From assembly GCA_905616395.1 (NCBI GenBank), contig CAJQSQ010000041.1:1-38248 (forward strand): a stretch of DNA of 38,248 bases. The letters are read 5' to 3'. The notes beneath the pieces were generated by a model that was given only the letters and a program-made list of their open reading frames with translations, was not told the DNA's origin and did not search any database. Position numbers and translations under genes: made by a program. Shown here in pieces: positions 15,963 through 25,278 of this stretch (positions within the stretch are counted from its first letter, which is position 1; every line of letters begins with the position of its first letter). The DNA is from an uncultured Candidatus Pelagibacter sp. Lineage in GTDB: Bacteria > Pseudomonadota > Alphaproteobacteria > Pelagibacterales > Pelagibacteraceae.

Positions 15963-17297
15963 ATGAATATATTTTCTCTTACAACTAATAAGCTAGTAGA
16001 GCATTTAAAAACAGGCCAAATTTCCTCTGTAGAAGTTTGTACACAATACATTGAAAGAATTGAAAAATTTGAAAAAGATATCAATGCTTGGGAATATTTT
16101 GATAAAAAAAAACTTTTAGAAAAAGCAGAAGAGGCGGATGAACATAGAAAATCAGGAAAGCCCCTAGGTTCTTTACATGGACTACCAATTGCAGTTAAGG
16201 ATATAATAGGTACTTTTGAAATGCCTACTGAATGTGGAACTCCATTAAGAAAAAAGATGCCAAGTTCTCAAGATTCTGAAGTTGTTAATTTACTTAAAAT
16301 TGCAGGAGCAATAGTTATGGGAAAAACTGTAACTACAGAACTTGCATATTTTCACCCAGGAAAGACTACTAACCCACACGATAATTCAAGAACACCTGGT
16401 GGATCTTCAAGTGGTTCTGCAGCTGCAGTTGCGGCTCATATGGCACCACTATCAATTGGATCACAAACTAATGGATCAATTATTAGACCTGCTTCCTATT
16501 GTGGGGTTGTTGGGTACAAACCATCTTATGGGCTAATCTCTCGAAGTGGAGTTTTAAAACAGTCAGACAAACTAGACCACATAGGAGTTTTTGGAAAAAC
16601 AGTTGAGGATGTTGCTTTATTAACAAAATCATTAATTAAAAAAGATTTATACGATAGTTCAACTATCCATTATTCATCTGATGAAATGTTAAAAGTTTGT
16701 AAAAAAGGACCACTATACGAACCAAAATTTATCTTTTACAAAACTAAAAATTGGAAAAATGTAGATAAAGAATCTCAAAAGTCTTTTGAGTTTTTTATAA
16801 AAACATTCAAAAAAAATATTGAAGTATTTGATACACCCTCATATTTTGATGATATTCCAAGATACCATAAAATAATTCATGAAACAGATATGGCTAATAA
16901 TTTCCAAGGTTATTACAAAAAATCTAAGAAAAAACTTTCTAAAGAAATGGTTAGTGCTATTGAAAGAGGCTTAAAATACTCAGCAAAAGATTATGTTGAA
17001 GCAATGGACTTTATGAAAAGAAGCTACGAATCTTTTAAGGAAGTGTTTGAGGACTATCATGGTGTGTTAAGTCCATCCACAACTGGAGTTGCACCTAAGG
17101 GTTTAAAGAGTACAGGTAGCCCAGAATTTTGTACTACTTGGACTTATATGGGTTTACCTTCTATTTCATTACCTTTACTTACAGGTGCTAATAATTTACC
17201 ATTAGGAGTTCAGTTAATTGGAGACAAACTAGACGATTTAAGATTTTTAGGTGTAGCCAATTGGTTAGAAAAAAATTGTAAAAAATATGCTAAATAA
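15963..17297 (+). CDS. Amidase (amidase-signature family)
   Basis: A 444-residue amidase-signature hydrolase that cleaves carboxylic amides to acid and ammonia through a Ser-Ser-Lys triad. Lys79 lies in LPIAVKDIIG, the Ser-rich GGSSSGS loop at 146-152, and the nucleophile Ser172 in GSQTNGSIIRPASYCG. The C-terminal half carries the usual substrate-closing region (LSPSTTGVAPKGL, MGLPSISLPL). No signal peptide, so cytoplasmic. It is placed just after dctM and overlaps a 59-residue membrane protein. The natural amide cannot be inferred; use of a TRAP-imported compound or nitrogen salvage are both reasonable. Confidence 0.9.
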   Translation: MNIFSLTTNKLVEHLKTGQISSVEVCTQYIERIEKFEKDINAWEYFDKKKLLEKAEEADEHRKSGKPLGSLHGLPIAVKDIIGTFEMPTECGTPLRKKMPSSQDSEVVNLLKIAGAIVMGKTVTTELAYFHPGKTTNPHDNSRTPGGSSSGSAAAVAAHMAPLSIGSQTNGSIIRPASYCGVVGYKPSYGLISRSGVLKQSDKLDHIGVFGKTVEDVALLTKSLIKKDLYDSSTIHYSSDEMLKVCKKGPLYEPKFIFYKTKNWKNVDKESQKSFEFFIKTFKKNIEVFDTPSYFDDIPRYHKIIHETDMANNFQGYYKKSKKKLSKEMVSAIERGLKYSAKDYVEAMDFMKRSYESFKEVFEDYHGVLSPSTTGVAPKGLKSTGSPEFCTTWTYMGLPSISLPLLTGANNLPLGVQLIGDKLDDLRFLGVANWLEKNCKKYAK

Positions 17298-17466
17298 TAT
17301 AACAAAATTTCTAGGTACTTTTCTTGCTGCAATTTTTCTTATCGGTTTAGCGACTACATTGACTAGATCATCAATGATAGGTTTTTGGGATGTATTGCCA
17401 GTATTTATTTTGATGGCTATAGCAATTTTTATGATGGTCTACGAAGCCTTTTTCGACAAAAACTAA
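17287..17466 (+). CDS. Small two-helix membrane protein (59 residues)
   Basis: An ATG at 17287, inside the last codons of the amidase gene (11-nt overlap in another frame), opens a 59-codon frame ending at 17466. The product has two hydrophobic helices (FLGTFLAAIFLIGLATTL and VFILMAIAIFMMVYEAFF) joined by TRSSMIGFWDVLP, and ends in a charged tail DKN. It fills the gap between amidase and the EamA gene almost exactly, as expected for a real gene in this compact genome. No family recognised; a helper of the neighbouring transporter is possible. Confidence 0.6.
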   Translation: MLNNITKFLGTFLAAIFLIGLATTLTRSSMIGFWDVLPVFILMAIAIFMMVYEAFFDKN

Positions 17467-17479
17467 TTTTCTACTTGCA

Positions 17480-18373
17480 GTGAATAATTCTAAAAATAAT
17501 TATTTACCTTTTCTATTATTATTTATCCAACCAATTTTTATGGCTAGTAATTTGATAGTTGCCAGAGGAGGAGTTGAGTATGTACCACCAATTTCTTTAG
17601 CTTTTTGGAGGTGGGCAGCCGTCTTCTTAATGTTACTCCCTTTTACTTTTATCTCATTAAAAAAAAATTTTAAATTTGTAAAACAAGAATACAAAAGAAT
17701 ATTTTTTATTGGATCAATGGGCTGTGGTGTTTGTGGAGCTTTTCCATTTTTAGCAGGACAAACAACAACCGTTACTAATATGGGAATTATTTATTCATCA
17801 TCTCCAATATTTATAATTTTAATCTCCTGCATCTTTTTTAAAGAAAAAATAAATTTTCTTAGAATTGTTGGTCTGGCTTCTTGTTTAATAGGTGTTTTTG
17901 CTATTATTATCAAAGGTGATTTATCTATGTTAATTAAGCTTAAATTCACAATTGGTGATTTATGGATGCTAGCTTCTTCTATTGGGTGGGCTCTCTACTC
18001 TATTTACTTATTTTACTGGAAAACTAATTTAAAAATTTTTGATAGATTTACTTTGATTGCTTTTTTTGGTGTTGTGAGCTTGCTTCCATTTTATTTAATA
18101 GAAGAAACATTTTTTGTTAGAACGGTTTTTAATTCTCAATTTTTTATGTGGGTTTTATTTGCAGCTATTTCACCAGGAATTATAGCTTTTACTTTATATA
18201 CAATGACACAAAAGAATCTTGGTGCTTCCATTACTGGTTTTACCCTGTACATCTTTACTGTTTATAGTGCTATTTACGGTTATTTATTTTTTAATGAGCA
18301 GCTTGAGTATTATCATTATATAGGAACAATTTTAGTTTTCAGTGGCGTTTATATAGTTAAAAAGAAAGTTTAA
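17480..18373 (+). CDS. EamA/DMT-family transporter
   Basis: A 297-residue protein with about ten hydrophobic helices and the internal duplication of the EamA (drug/metabolite transporter, RhaT-like) family. Typical landmarks are PISLAFWRWAAVFLMLLPF in the first half, VTNMGIIYSSSPIFIILIS at helices 3-4, and EQLEYYHYIGTILVFSGVYIV at the end. It sits in the inner membrane and probably exports or exchanges a small metabolite. It uses a GTG start 13 nt after the small membrane protein, so it likely ends the TRAP/amidase operon. Confidence 0.87.
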   Translation: MNNSKNNYLPFLLLFIQPIFMASNLIVARGGVEYVPPISLAFWRWAAVFLMLLPFTFISLKKNFKFVKQEYKRIFFIGSMGCGVCGAFPFLAGQTTTVTNMGIIYSSSPIFIILISCIFFKEKINFLRIVGLASCLIGVFAIIIKGDLSMLIKLKFTIGDLWMLASSIGWALYSIYLFYWKTNLKIFDRFTLIAFFGVVSLLPFYLIEETFFVRTVFNSQFFMWVLFAAISPGIIAFTLYTMTQKNLGASITGFTLYIFTVYSAIYGYLFFNEQLEYYHYIGTILVFSGVYIVKKKV

Positions 18374-18427
18374 ATTAAGCCACAATCTGACCAAAAAATT
18401 TACAAGTTTCATATCTATAAGTAGATA

Positions 18428-18991
18428 GTGAATAAATTTATTATAACTTTTTTTGTATTAATACTTATCTCAAATTCAAGCTCAGCTGAAAGTCAAGCAT
18501 CACCTATAGATGAACTTTTTCACATAGGTAAAATGAACTCTCATGATAAAAAATTCTCTCTTTATTTTAAAACTAGAGAAAAAGCAGTTTTAGCAAGAGG
18601 TGAGGACTATAATTATGTTACAGAGTTTCCTCAAGATTTGTATATTTATAACCATAAAACTAAAATTTCTTCACCGCTAATTACTTATGAGTGGTTCCCC
18701 TCTCAAGCCAAACACCTTCTAGAGAGTTATAATTACCCTGTTTTCCCTGAGGATTTTGCTTACTATCTTTTAAAAGATAATAATACTCTGATTATGATTA
18801 GTGCAGTTAAGGATATTAATAAAAACTTTAAATTTACTATAGCCAATAAAAAACTAAATAAATATTCATCAAATAGTAAATTTGATTTTATAATTTCATC
18901 AATTGCTAAAGACTGTAGGCATTCAAAGCTTAAAGAAAATTACAAATGTAATTATTATAAACCTTTAATTTCTAATAATTTAATTAATTAA
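18428..18991 (+). CDS. Secreted protein of unknown function
   Basis: A 187-residue protein with a GTG start and a clear signal peptide (FIITFFVLILISNSSSA). The mature part is hydrophilic, with aromatic-rich beta-like stretches (TEFPQDLYIYNHKTKISSPL, ITYEWFPSQ) and two cysteines near the end (KDCRHSKL, NYKCNYY) that could form a disulfide. I do not recognise a family. Its 3' end overlaps the 3' end of leftward ftsY by 8 nt. It marks the right end of the accessory-looking region. Confidence 0.6.
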   Translation: MNKFIITFFVLILISNSSSAESQASPIDELFHIGKMNSHDKKFSLYFKTREKAVLARGEDYNYVTEFPQDLYIYNHKTKISSPLITYEWFPSQAKHLLESYNYPVFPEDFAYYLLKDNNTLIMISAVKDINKNFKFTIANKKLNKYSSNSKFDFIISSIAKDCRHSKLKENYKCNYYKPLISNNLIN

Positions 18992-19901
18992 TCTGAGTAA
19001 ATGCTTCAGCAAATTTTTCTGCATTAAAAACTTGTAAGTCATCTTCTTTTTCACCAAGGCCTAAAGCAATTATTGGAAGTTTATATTTTTTAGCAAGTGC
19101 TAGCAAAATACCTCCTTTTGCTGTTCCATCTAATTTTGTCATTATCAAACCTGTGATTGGAATAATTTTATTAAACTCTTCTACCTGGTTGATAACATTT
19201 TGTCCCGATGTAGCATCAAGAACTAAAATTACATCGTGTGGAGCACTTGGGTCTATTTTTTTAGTTACGTTTGCAATTTTTTTATACTCTTCCATTAAGT
19301 TTTTCTTATTTTGTAATCTTCCTGCTGTATCAATCAAAACATGATTAAAATCACCCTTAATTGCTTCCTCTATTGCTTTGTAAGCAACAGAAGCAGGATC
19401 AGATCCTTGTGAAGATTTAGTAATTTGAACATCAATTTTATTAGCCCAACTTTCTAGCTGCTCTATTGCAGCCGCCCTAAAGGTATCGCAAGCAGAAAAC
19501 ATAACTTTGCTACCATTAGATTTTAAAATTTTTCCAATCTTTCCAATAGTTGTTGTTTTTCCAACCCCATTAACACCCGACACTAGAACTGCATTTAGTT
19601 TTTCTTTTTTATTAAAAAAGCTCTCATTTTCTAAAGGCTTCATTAAAGTAGTTATATAATCTCTTAGAATTAAATTTACCTCATTCATAATATCATTTTT
19701 AGGATCAATTTTTTCTTGAGCAATAATTTTTTTAATTTCTGCAGCAGCAGTTAGACCTACATCAGATTGAATTAAATATTCTTCAATTTGATCCAACATT
19801 TTATCATCTATTTCTTTTTTGACAATTATATCTTTTAAGCCAGATGTAAAAGCAGAAGCAGTCTTTTTAAAACCAATTTTAAATTTATCAAAAATTCCCA
19901 T
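18984..19901 (-). CDS. ftsY: Signal recognition particle receptor FtsY
   Basis: A 305-residue SRP-receptor GTPase that docks Ffh-ribosome complexes at the inner membrane for co-translational insertion. It has the N domain (about 1-95) and the G domain with GVNGVGKTTTIGK (P-loop), DTFRAAAIEQL, DTAGRLQNK and TKLDGTAKGG. The long acidic A domain of E. coli FtsY is absent; the N-terminus (MGIFDKFKIGFKKTASAF) retains the short amphipathic membrane-targeting helix, which suffices in minimal FtsY forms. It overlaps dapF by one base (TAATG) and is transcribed with it. The partner gene ffh lies 1 kb away on the other strand. Confidence 0.97.
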   Translation of the reverse strand: MGIFDKFKIGFKKTASAFTSGLKDIIVKKEIDDKMLDQIEEYLIQSDVGLTAAAEIKKIIAQEKIDPKNDIMNEVNLILRDYITTLMKPLENESFFNKKEKLNAVLVSGVNGVGKTTTIGKIGKILKSNGSKVMFSACDTFRAAAIEQLESWANKIDVQITKSSQGSDPASVAYKAIEEAIKGDFNHVLIDTAGRLQNKKNLMEEYKKIANVTKKIDPSAPHDVILVLDATSGQNVINQVEEFNKIIPITGLIMTKLDGTAKGGILLALAKKYKLPIIALGLGEKEDDLQVFNAEKFAEAFTQIN

Positions 19902-20725
19902 TACAGTTTAATCTCAATATTTTTAATATTAGAAACGGGTCCTTTCATGTGAATACTATTTTTTTCATCAATAGAAATTGTTAGTCTTCCAAGCATAAAC
20001 TCAATATCTACAGTTTTATCTACTAATGATCTGATATTCCCGGCTACGGCTGTTGCACAAGCTGCAGTACCACAAGCTTTAGTAAGTCCTGCACCTCTTT
20101 CCCACACCTTAACTTTTATTAAATTTTTATTTACAACTTTAGCTAATGTTACATTGCATTTTTCAGGAAATAATTCATGATTTTCAATTTCAGGTCCAAT
20201 TTTTTTTAAATCAAAACTCTCAATATCACTTACAAAAAAAACTATATGGGGATTTCCTACATTTACTGCAATTCCACCAATATGTTTGTTATTATTTTTA
20301 TCTATAATTTTAACCTTAAGGTCTTTAGTATCTAGCTGTCCACTTAAAGGAATCTCTTCCCAATTTGTTTTTGGAATTCCTATTTCGGTCTCAACTAAAT
20401 TATTTCCTAAAATTTTAGATTTTAATAATCCAGAGGATGTCAAGACAGTTATCTCTTTTTGGTTACTTTCTTTTGATAAAAAATCAGCAATACACCTCGT
20501 TCCATTTCCACAGGCCCCCGATGTACTACCATCTGAATTATAAAATTCTAAACCAGCATCTATTTCTCTATTTTTTTTAATTAGAATAAGTTGATCACAT
20601 CCAATAAAACTTCGATCACATATTTTAATTATTTGATCTTTGCTTAAATTAAGATCATGAATTCGTTGATCAATAATTACAAAATCATTGCCCAAACCAT
20701 CCATTTTGAATGCTTTAATATCCAT
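19901..20725 (-). CDS. dapF: Diaminopimelate epimerase
   Basis: A 274-residue PLP-independent racemase that converts LL- to meso-diaminopimelate for lysine and peptidoglycan. Both catalytic cysteines are visible: the first in SGACGNGTRC and the second in TKACGTAACATA. The opening KMDGLGNDFVIIDQR is the family start. It is the first gene of the leftward dapF-ftsY unit. It diverges from ffh across a 159-bp gap that also holds the structured RNA described at 20786. asd, which supplies an earlier step of the same pathway, is in this window at 32303. Confidence 0.97.
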   Translation of the reverse strand: MDIKAFKMDGLGNDFVIIDQRIHDLNLSKDQIIKICDRSFIGCDQLILIKKNREIDAGLEFYNSDGSTSGACGNGTRCIADFLSKESNQKEITVLTSSGLLKSKILGNNLVETEIGIPKTNWEEIPLSGQLDTKDLKVKIIDKNNNKHIGGIAVNVGNPHIVFFVSDIESFDLKKIGPEIENHELFPEKCNVTLAKVVNKNLIKVKVWERGAGLTKACGTAACATAVAGNIRSLVDKTVDIEFMLGRLTISIDEKNSIHMKGPVSNIKNIEIKL

Positions 20726-20785
20726 ATATAGATATTTAACTTATTTATTGACTTTTTGAACCTCTATTATAGGTTGTCTTCGTTT

Positions 20786-20861
20786 CCACAAAAACGTTAA
20801 ATTTGTGGTGTCTTTGGAAACAAAGAGATCAACACTAGTCAGCGATATTCGCCCACTAGTG
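20786..20861 (+). ncRNA. Candidate structured RNA / 5' leader of ffh with three hairpins
   Basis: Three adjoining stems are readable on the plus strand. Hairpin A: CCACAAA (20786-20792) with TTTGTGG (20802-20808). Hairpin B: TCTTTG-GAAA-CAAAGA (20811-20826), capped by a GNRA tetraloop. Hairpin C: CACTAGT (20833-20839) with ACTAGTG (20855-20861), enclosing GCGA-TAT-TCGC (20842-20852). GTTTCCA (20782-20788) can alternatively pair with TGGAAAC (20815-20821), disrupting A and B, so a two-state switch is conceivable. A TATTAT at 20765-20770 could be a -10 box. The ffh start codon follows 23 nt later. Either a cis-regulatory leader or a separate small RNA; it lacks the conserved SRP RNA loop. Confidence 0.45.
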
Positions 20862-20884
20862 CAAAACTGCTGTGCGTAATAAAT

Positions 20885-22243
20885 ATGTTTGAAAACTTAA
20901 CAAATAAATTCGAAGAAATTTTTTCTTCTTTAAAAAAAGCAGCTTCACTTGATGAGAATCAGGTAGATGAAGGGTTAAGAGGTATTAGACAGGCCCTATT
21001 AGAAGCCGATGTGTCTCTAGACGTAACTAAAGATTTTATAGAAAAAGTTAAGCCAAAGGTTATGGGTCAAGAGATAATTAGATCAACCTCTCCAGGAGAT
21101 ATGGTTGTTAAAATTGTTTATGATGAACTAGTAAGCCTTTTAGGTGAAAGCAACACAGATATTAATTTAAATGCAGTTCCACCTGTCCCAATGATGCTGG
21201 TGGGTCTTCAAGGTTCTGGTAAAACTACAACAACAGCAAAATTAGCTAAATACTTAGAAAAAAAGAAAAAGAAAAAGATAATGATGGTGAGTCTTGACGT
21301 GTATAGGCCAGCCGCACAAGAACAGTTAAGATCATTAGGAGAACAAAATGATATTTTAACACTACCTATTATTGAAGGGCAGCTACCAACAGATATCTGT
21401 AGAAGAGCAATTAGTGCTGCAAACCTAAATGGTGCAGAAATTATACTATTTGATACGGCAGGCAGAACACAAATAGATCTTCAGATGATGAGTGAAATCA
21501 AACAGATAGAAAGTATAATTAACCCAACAGAAGTATTTTTAGTTGCAGATTCTTTAACAGGACAAGTTGCTGCAGAAGTTGCAAAAGAATTCAAGAATAC
21601 TGTAAATGTAACAGGAATTATTTTAACACGAGCTGATGGTGATGCAAGAGGTGGGGCGGCCCTTAGTATGAAATATGTCTCACAAGTTCCAATTAAATTT
21701 TTAGGGGTAGGAGAAAAAATAGAAAATTTAGAGGTTTTTCACTCAGATAGAATAGCCAATAGAATATTAGGTATGGGAGACATTGTTTCTCTTGTTGAAA
21801 AAGCCGCAGAAGATCTTGGTGAAGAGAATATAAAAAAAGCAGAAGAGAATTTAAAAAAAGGACAATTCTCTATGGAAGATTATTTAACACAGCTTAGACA
21901 AATGAAAAAAATGGGAGGCATAGAAGGAATTATGTCATTTATGCCAGGTGTTTCTAAAATGAAATCACAAATGGATGCTTCGGGAATTGATGAAAGTGTT
22001 ATTACTAAAAATGAAGCAATCATTTTATCTATGACAAAAAAAGAAAGAGGAAATCCTAAAATCATTGATGGTTCTAGGAAAAAAAGAATTGCTAATGGCT
22101 CTGGAACAGATGCGGCCACTATCAATAAATTGCTTAAGCAATTTAAAATGATGTCTGAAATGATGAAGAAGATGTCAAAAGGAAACCTGAAGGGTATGTC
22201 TGATAAAGGAATACCTCCAGAGCTATTAAATCAACTTAAATAA
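20885..22243 (+). CDS. ffh: Signal recognition particle protein Ffh
   Basis: A 452-residue SRP GTPase that binds signal sequences of nascent membrane proteins. It has an N domain (about 1-95) and a G domain with [38 protein letters not shown] and [10 protein letters not shown]. The C-terminal M domain (about 300-440) is rich in Met ([29 protein letters not shown]) for signal-peptide and RNA binding. It leads the ffh-rpsP-trmD-rplS-leuC cluster and is preceded by a hairpin-rich leader. Confidence 0.98.
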   Translation: MFENLTNKFEEIFSSLKKAASLDENQVDEGLRGIRQALLEADVSLDVTKDFIEKVKPKVMGQEIIRSTSPGDMVVKIVYDELVSLLGESNTDINLNAVPPVPMMLVGLQGSGKTTTTAKLAKYLEKKKKKKIMMVSLDVYRPAAQEQLRSLGEQNDILTLPIIEGQLPTDICRRAISAANLNGAEIILFDTAGRTQIDLQMMSEIKQIESIINPTEVFLVADSLTGQVAAEVAKEFKNTVNVTGIILTRADGDARGGAALSMKYVSQVPIKFLGVGEKIENLEVFHSDRIANRILGMGDIVSLVEKAAEDLGEENIKKAEENLKKGQFSMEDYLTQLRQMKKMGGIEGIMSFMPGVSKMKSQMDASGIDESVITKNEAIILSMTKKERGNPKIIDGSRKKRIANGSGTDAATINKLLKQFKMMSEMMKKMSKGNLKGMSDKGIPPELLNQLK

Positions 22244-22257
22244 ATAAAGGAAAAAAA

Positions 22258-22656
22258 ATGATAAAAATAAGACTATCAAGAGGTGGAACAAAGAAAAGAC
22301 CAGTATACAAAGTAGTTATAGCTGACAGTCGTCGTGCAAGAGATGGAAGATTTATTGAAAAAGTAGGCTTTTTTAATCCTCTTTTACCAAAAGATAAAAA
22401 GGAAAGAGTAGGATTGGAAGCAGAAAGAATTAAATATTGGTTAGGTCAAGGTGCTCAACCAACAGCCAGAGTTGCAAGAATTTTAGGTGAAAATGATATT
22501 ATTCCTATGCCTGCAAACGCTAACAACCCTAATAAAGCTATACCTAAAAAAGAAAGAAAAAAAGAAGGAGATGAAGTTCCAGCAGCTCCAAAGGAAGAAG
22601 CTCCTAAAGTAGAAGCAGCTCCAGCAGCAGAAGCTCCAAAGGAAGAAGCTAAATAG
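22258..22656 (+). CDS. rpsP: Ribosomal protein S16 with acidic/alanine-rich C-terminal tail
   Basis: A small-subunit ribosomal protein of 132 residues. The first 80-85 are canonical S16 ([40 protein letters not shown]). The remainder, from about residue 95, is a Lys/Glu/Ala/Pro-rich disordered-looking tail with repeated APKEEA units. An RBS (AAAGGAAAA) sits just upstream. It stands between ffh and trmD; the usual rimM between rpsP and trmD is missing. Confidence 0.97.
   Translation: MIKIRLSRGGTKKRPVYKVVIADSRRARDGRFIEKVGFFNPLLPKDKKERVGLEAERIKYWLGQGAQPTARVARILGENDIIPMPANANNPNKAIPKKERKKEGDEVPAAPKEEAPKVEAAPAAEAPKEEAK
22585..22650 (+). repeat. 18-nt direct repeat in the rpsP tail
   Basis: GCTCCAAAGGAAGAAGCT occurs at 22585-22602 and again, identically, at 22633-22650. 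Both copies are in frame and encode APKEEA in the C-terminal tail of S16. Nucleotide identity over 18 bases suggests a recent duplication and a site where tail length can vary between strains. Confidence 0.85.
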
Positions 22657-22664
22657 TTAGATCC

Positions 22665-23351
22665 ATGTGGCAAGCTCAGATCTTCACGCTTTACCCAGAT
22701 ATTTATCCAGGCCCTTTAAGTAAAGGGCTTTATGGAAAAGCATTATCAAATAAAATTTGGGACCTAAAAGTTGTAAATATTAGAGATGCCGCAGAAGATA
22801 AACATAAGACAGTTGATGATACTCCTTTTGGTGGTGGATCTGGTATGTTGTTAAAAGCTGATGTTTTAGCAAAATCGATTGATCAAAATAAAAAAAAAAA
22901 TGAAAGAATTTTTTATTTATCTCCCAAGGGAAAAAAACTTGATCAAAAATTAGCACTAGAGTTATCAAAAGAAAAATCAATCAGTTTAATATGTGGTCAT
23001 TTTGAGGGTGTTGATGAAAGAATATTATTAACAAGAAATATAGAAGAACTTAGTATTGGTGATTTCATTTTATCAGGAGGGGAAACAGCATCTCTTGTTG
23101 TGCTAGATAGCATTTTAAGACTTTTACCTGGAGTATTAGGAAATGAACAATCAAAAAAAGATGAGAGTTTTGAGAATGGACTTTTAGAGTACCCTCAGTA
23201 CACAAAACCTCAAATTTGGGAGGAAAAAAGTGTTCCAGAGGTACTATTATCAGGAGATCACAACAAAATTAAAGACTGGCGTTTGTCACAATCAGAGGCT
23301 ATAACACGCGTCCGTAGACCAGATTTGTGGAAAAAATATAACAAAAACTAA
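22665..23351 (+). CDS. trmD: tRNA (guanine-N1-)-methyltransferase TrmD
   Basis: A 228-residue SPOUT-class enzyme that methylates G37 of tRNAs reading CNN codons, preventing +1 frameshifts. It uses S-adenosylmethionine bound in a trefoil knot. Seen here: [30 protein letters not shown], the [11 protein letters not shown] loop, [19 protein letters not shown] in the knot, and the C-terminal [13 protein letters not shown]. The start 8 nt after rpsP is the only reasonable one. Normally rimM precedes it; here rpsP does. Confidence 0.97.
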   Translation: MWQAQIFTLYPDIYPGPLSKGLYGKALSNKIWDLKVVNIRDAAEDKHKTVDDTPFGGGSGMLLKADVLAKSIDQNKKKNERIFYLSPKGKKLDQKLALELSKEKSISLICGHFEGVDERILLTRNIEELSIGDFILSGGETASLVVLDSILRLLPGVLGNEQSKKDESFENGLLEYPQYTKPQIWEEKSVPEVLLSGDHNKIKDWRLSQSEAITRVRRPDLWKKYNKN

Positions 23352-23367
23352 TTTAATAAATAGTAAT

Positions 23368-23862
23368 ATGAAAACAATTGAAGAAATAAACCAACATAAT
23401 GTTAAAAAGATCTTAGCAGAGAAGAAGATTCCAGATTTTTATCCAGGAGACATAGTTAAAGTTGGTGTGAGAATTACTGAGGGTAAAAAAGATAGAATTC
23501 AGTATTTTGAAGGTGTTTGTATTGCTAGAAAAAATAGAGATTTAAATTCTTCATTTACTGTTAGAAAAATTTCATTTGGTGAGGGTGTTGAAAGAACTTT
23601 TCCATTATATGGAACAGTAATTGACTCAATTACAGTCATTAGACATGGAAAAGTTAGAAGAGCAAAATTATACTATCTAAGAGACAGAACTGGTAAATCA
23701 GCTAGAATTGCAGAAAGAATTAGAAAAAAAATTGGTATAGAGGTTGATGTTAAACCAGAAGCTGTAACTGAAAAAACTTTAGCTCCAGTAGCAACAGAAA
23801 CTGAAAAACAACCTGAAGCTCAAGCAGAACAAAAAATAGAAAGTTCTGAAGAAAAAAAATAA
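23368..23862 (+). CDS. rplS: Ribosomal protein L19 with extended acidic tail
   Basis: A 164-residue large-subunit protein found at the 30S-50S interface. The first 115-120 residues are canonical ([49 protein letters not shown]). About 35 extra residues follow, rich in Glu, Thr, Ala and Gln ([20 protein letters not shown]), similar in composition to the tail on S16 in the same operon. It is followed 11 nt later by leuC, an order usual in alphaproteobacteria. Confidence 0.97.
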   Translation: MKTIEEINQHNVKKILAEKKIPDFYPGDIVKVGVRITEGKKDRIQYFEGVCIARKNRDLNSSFTVRKISFGEGVERTFPLYGTVIDSITVIRHGKVRRAKLYYLRDRTGKSARIAERIRKKIGIEVDVKPEAVTEKTLAPVATETEKQPEAQAEQKIESSEEKK

Positions 23863-23873
23863 CTTTTTTTTCA

Positions 23874-25277
23874 ATGCCTTTAACTCTTTACGATAAAATT
23901 TGGGAAGAACATCTAGTTCATCAACAAGAAGATGGGACGGCCTTATTATTTGTTGATAGACATTTAATTCATGAGGTTACGAGTCCACAAGCATTTGAGG
24001 GTCTTAGAAACTCTAATAGAAAAGTAAGACAACCAAATTTAACTTTGGCTGTGGTTGATCATAATATTCCAACTACCGACAGATCAAAAGGTATTGATGA
24101 TAAGGATTCTAGAATTCAAATTGAAACACTTGATAAAAACTGCAAAGAATTTGGAGTTCAGTTATTTGGTGTTCATGATAAAAGACAAGGAATAGTACAT
24201 ATAGTTGGACCAGAACAGGGATTTACTCAGCCAGGAACGGTAATAGTTTGTGGTGATAGTCACACTGCTACACATGGAGCTTTTGGATCATTAGCATTTG
24301 GAATTGGAACTTCTGAAGTTGAACACGTTTTAGCAACACAAACATTAGTTCAAAAAAAAGCTAAAAATTTTAGAGTTAATGTAAATGGTAAGCTTGCAGT
24401 TGGTGTTACTTCTAAAGATGTTGTTCTGCAAATAATTGGAAATATAGGTACTGCAGGTGGTACGGGATATGTAATTGAATATGCAGGAAGTTTGATCTCA
24501 GATTTGTCAGTAGAAAATAGAATGACAATTTGTAATATGACAATTGAGGGTGGAGCTAGAGCTGGACTTATACAACCTGATCAAAAAATTTTTGACTATT
24601 TAAAAGGTCGACCGATGTCTCCAAAAAATGAGAATTGGGATAAAGCAGTAGAATATTGGAAAACTTTAAAAACTGACTCTGATGCAAAATTTGATAAAGA
24701 GATAAATTTATCAGCTGAAGACATTGTTCCAATGGTAACCTGGGGAACGTCGCCTCAAGATGTGGTTTCAATTGATGGAAAAGTTCCAAACCCAGAGAAT
24801 GAAAGTGATGTAGATAGAAAAAATTCAATAGAAAGATCATTGAAATATATGGGATTAGAACCAGATGTTTCCATAAAAGATATAAAAATAGACACAGTTT
24901 TTATTGGCAGTTGCACAAATGGAAGAATAGAAGATCTTAGAGAGGCAGCACAAATATTGAAAGATAAAAAGAAAGCAACACATGTTCATGCAATGATTGT
25001 TCCAGGATCTGGATTAGTCAAAGAGCAAGCTGAACAAGAAGGTCTAGATAAAATATTTATTGGTGCAGGTTTTGAGTGGAGAGAGCCTGGATGCTCAATG
25101 TGTTTAGCGATGAATGCAGACAAATTAAAACCAAAAGAAAGGTGTGCATCAACATCAAATAGAAATTTCGAAGGCCGACAAGGTAGAGGTGGAAGAACAC
25201 ACTTAGTAAGCCCAGGTATGGCTGCAGCTGCAGCAATTGCTGGTAACCTTGATGATGTTAGAAAGTACCAAAATTAA
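23874..25277 (+). CDS. leuC: 3-isopropylmalate dehydratase, large subunit
   Basis: A 467-residue aconitase-family protein that, with LeuD, isomerises 2- to 3-isopropylmalate in leucine synthesis. It binds a 4Fe-4S cluster; the three Cys ligands are visible in [13 protein letters not shown] and [27 protein letters not shown] and [14 protein letters not shown] are family landmarks. It lies in leuC-leuD-leuB order, with 1 nt to leuD, and directly follows the translation genes. leuA is not in this window. Confidence 0.97.
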   Translation: MPLTLYDKIWEEHLVHQQEDGTALLFVDRHLIHEVTSPQAFEGLRNSNRKVRQPNLTLAVVDHNIPTTDRSKGIDDKDSRIQIETLDKNCKEFGVQLFGVHDKRQGIVHIVGPEQGFTQPGTVIVCGDSHTATHGAFGSLAFGIGTSEVEHVLATQTLVQKKAKNFRVNVNGKLAVGVTSKDVVLQIIGNIGTAGGTGYVIEYAGSLISDLSVENRMTICNMTIEGGARAGLIQPDQKIFDYLKGRPMSPKNENWDKAVEYWKTLKTDSDAKFDKEINLSAEDIVPMVTWGTSPQDVVSIDGKVPNPENESDVDRKNSIERSLKYMGLEPDVSIKDIKIDTVFIGSCTNGRIEDLREAAQILKDKKKATHVHAMIVPGSGLVKEQAEQEGLDKIFIGAGFEWREPGCSMCLAMNADKLKPKERCASTSNRNFEGRQGRGGRTHLVSPGMAAAAAIAGNLDDVRKYQN

Positions 25278-25278
25278 A

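Noticed and set aside
20786..20861. SRP 4.5S RNA (ffs) next to ffh and ftsY
   Set aside because: The conserved apical region with GGAA tetraloop and the flanking asymmetric AGCAG-type loop is not present; the stems here are different.
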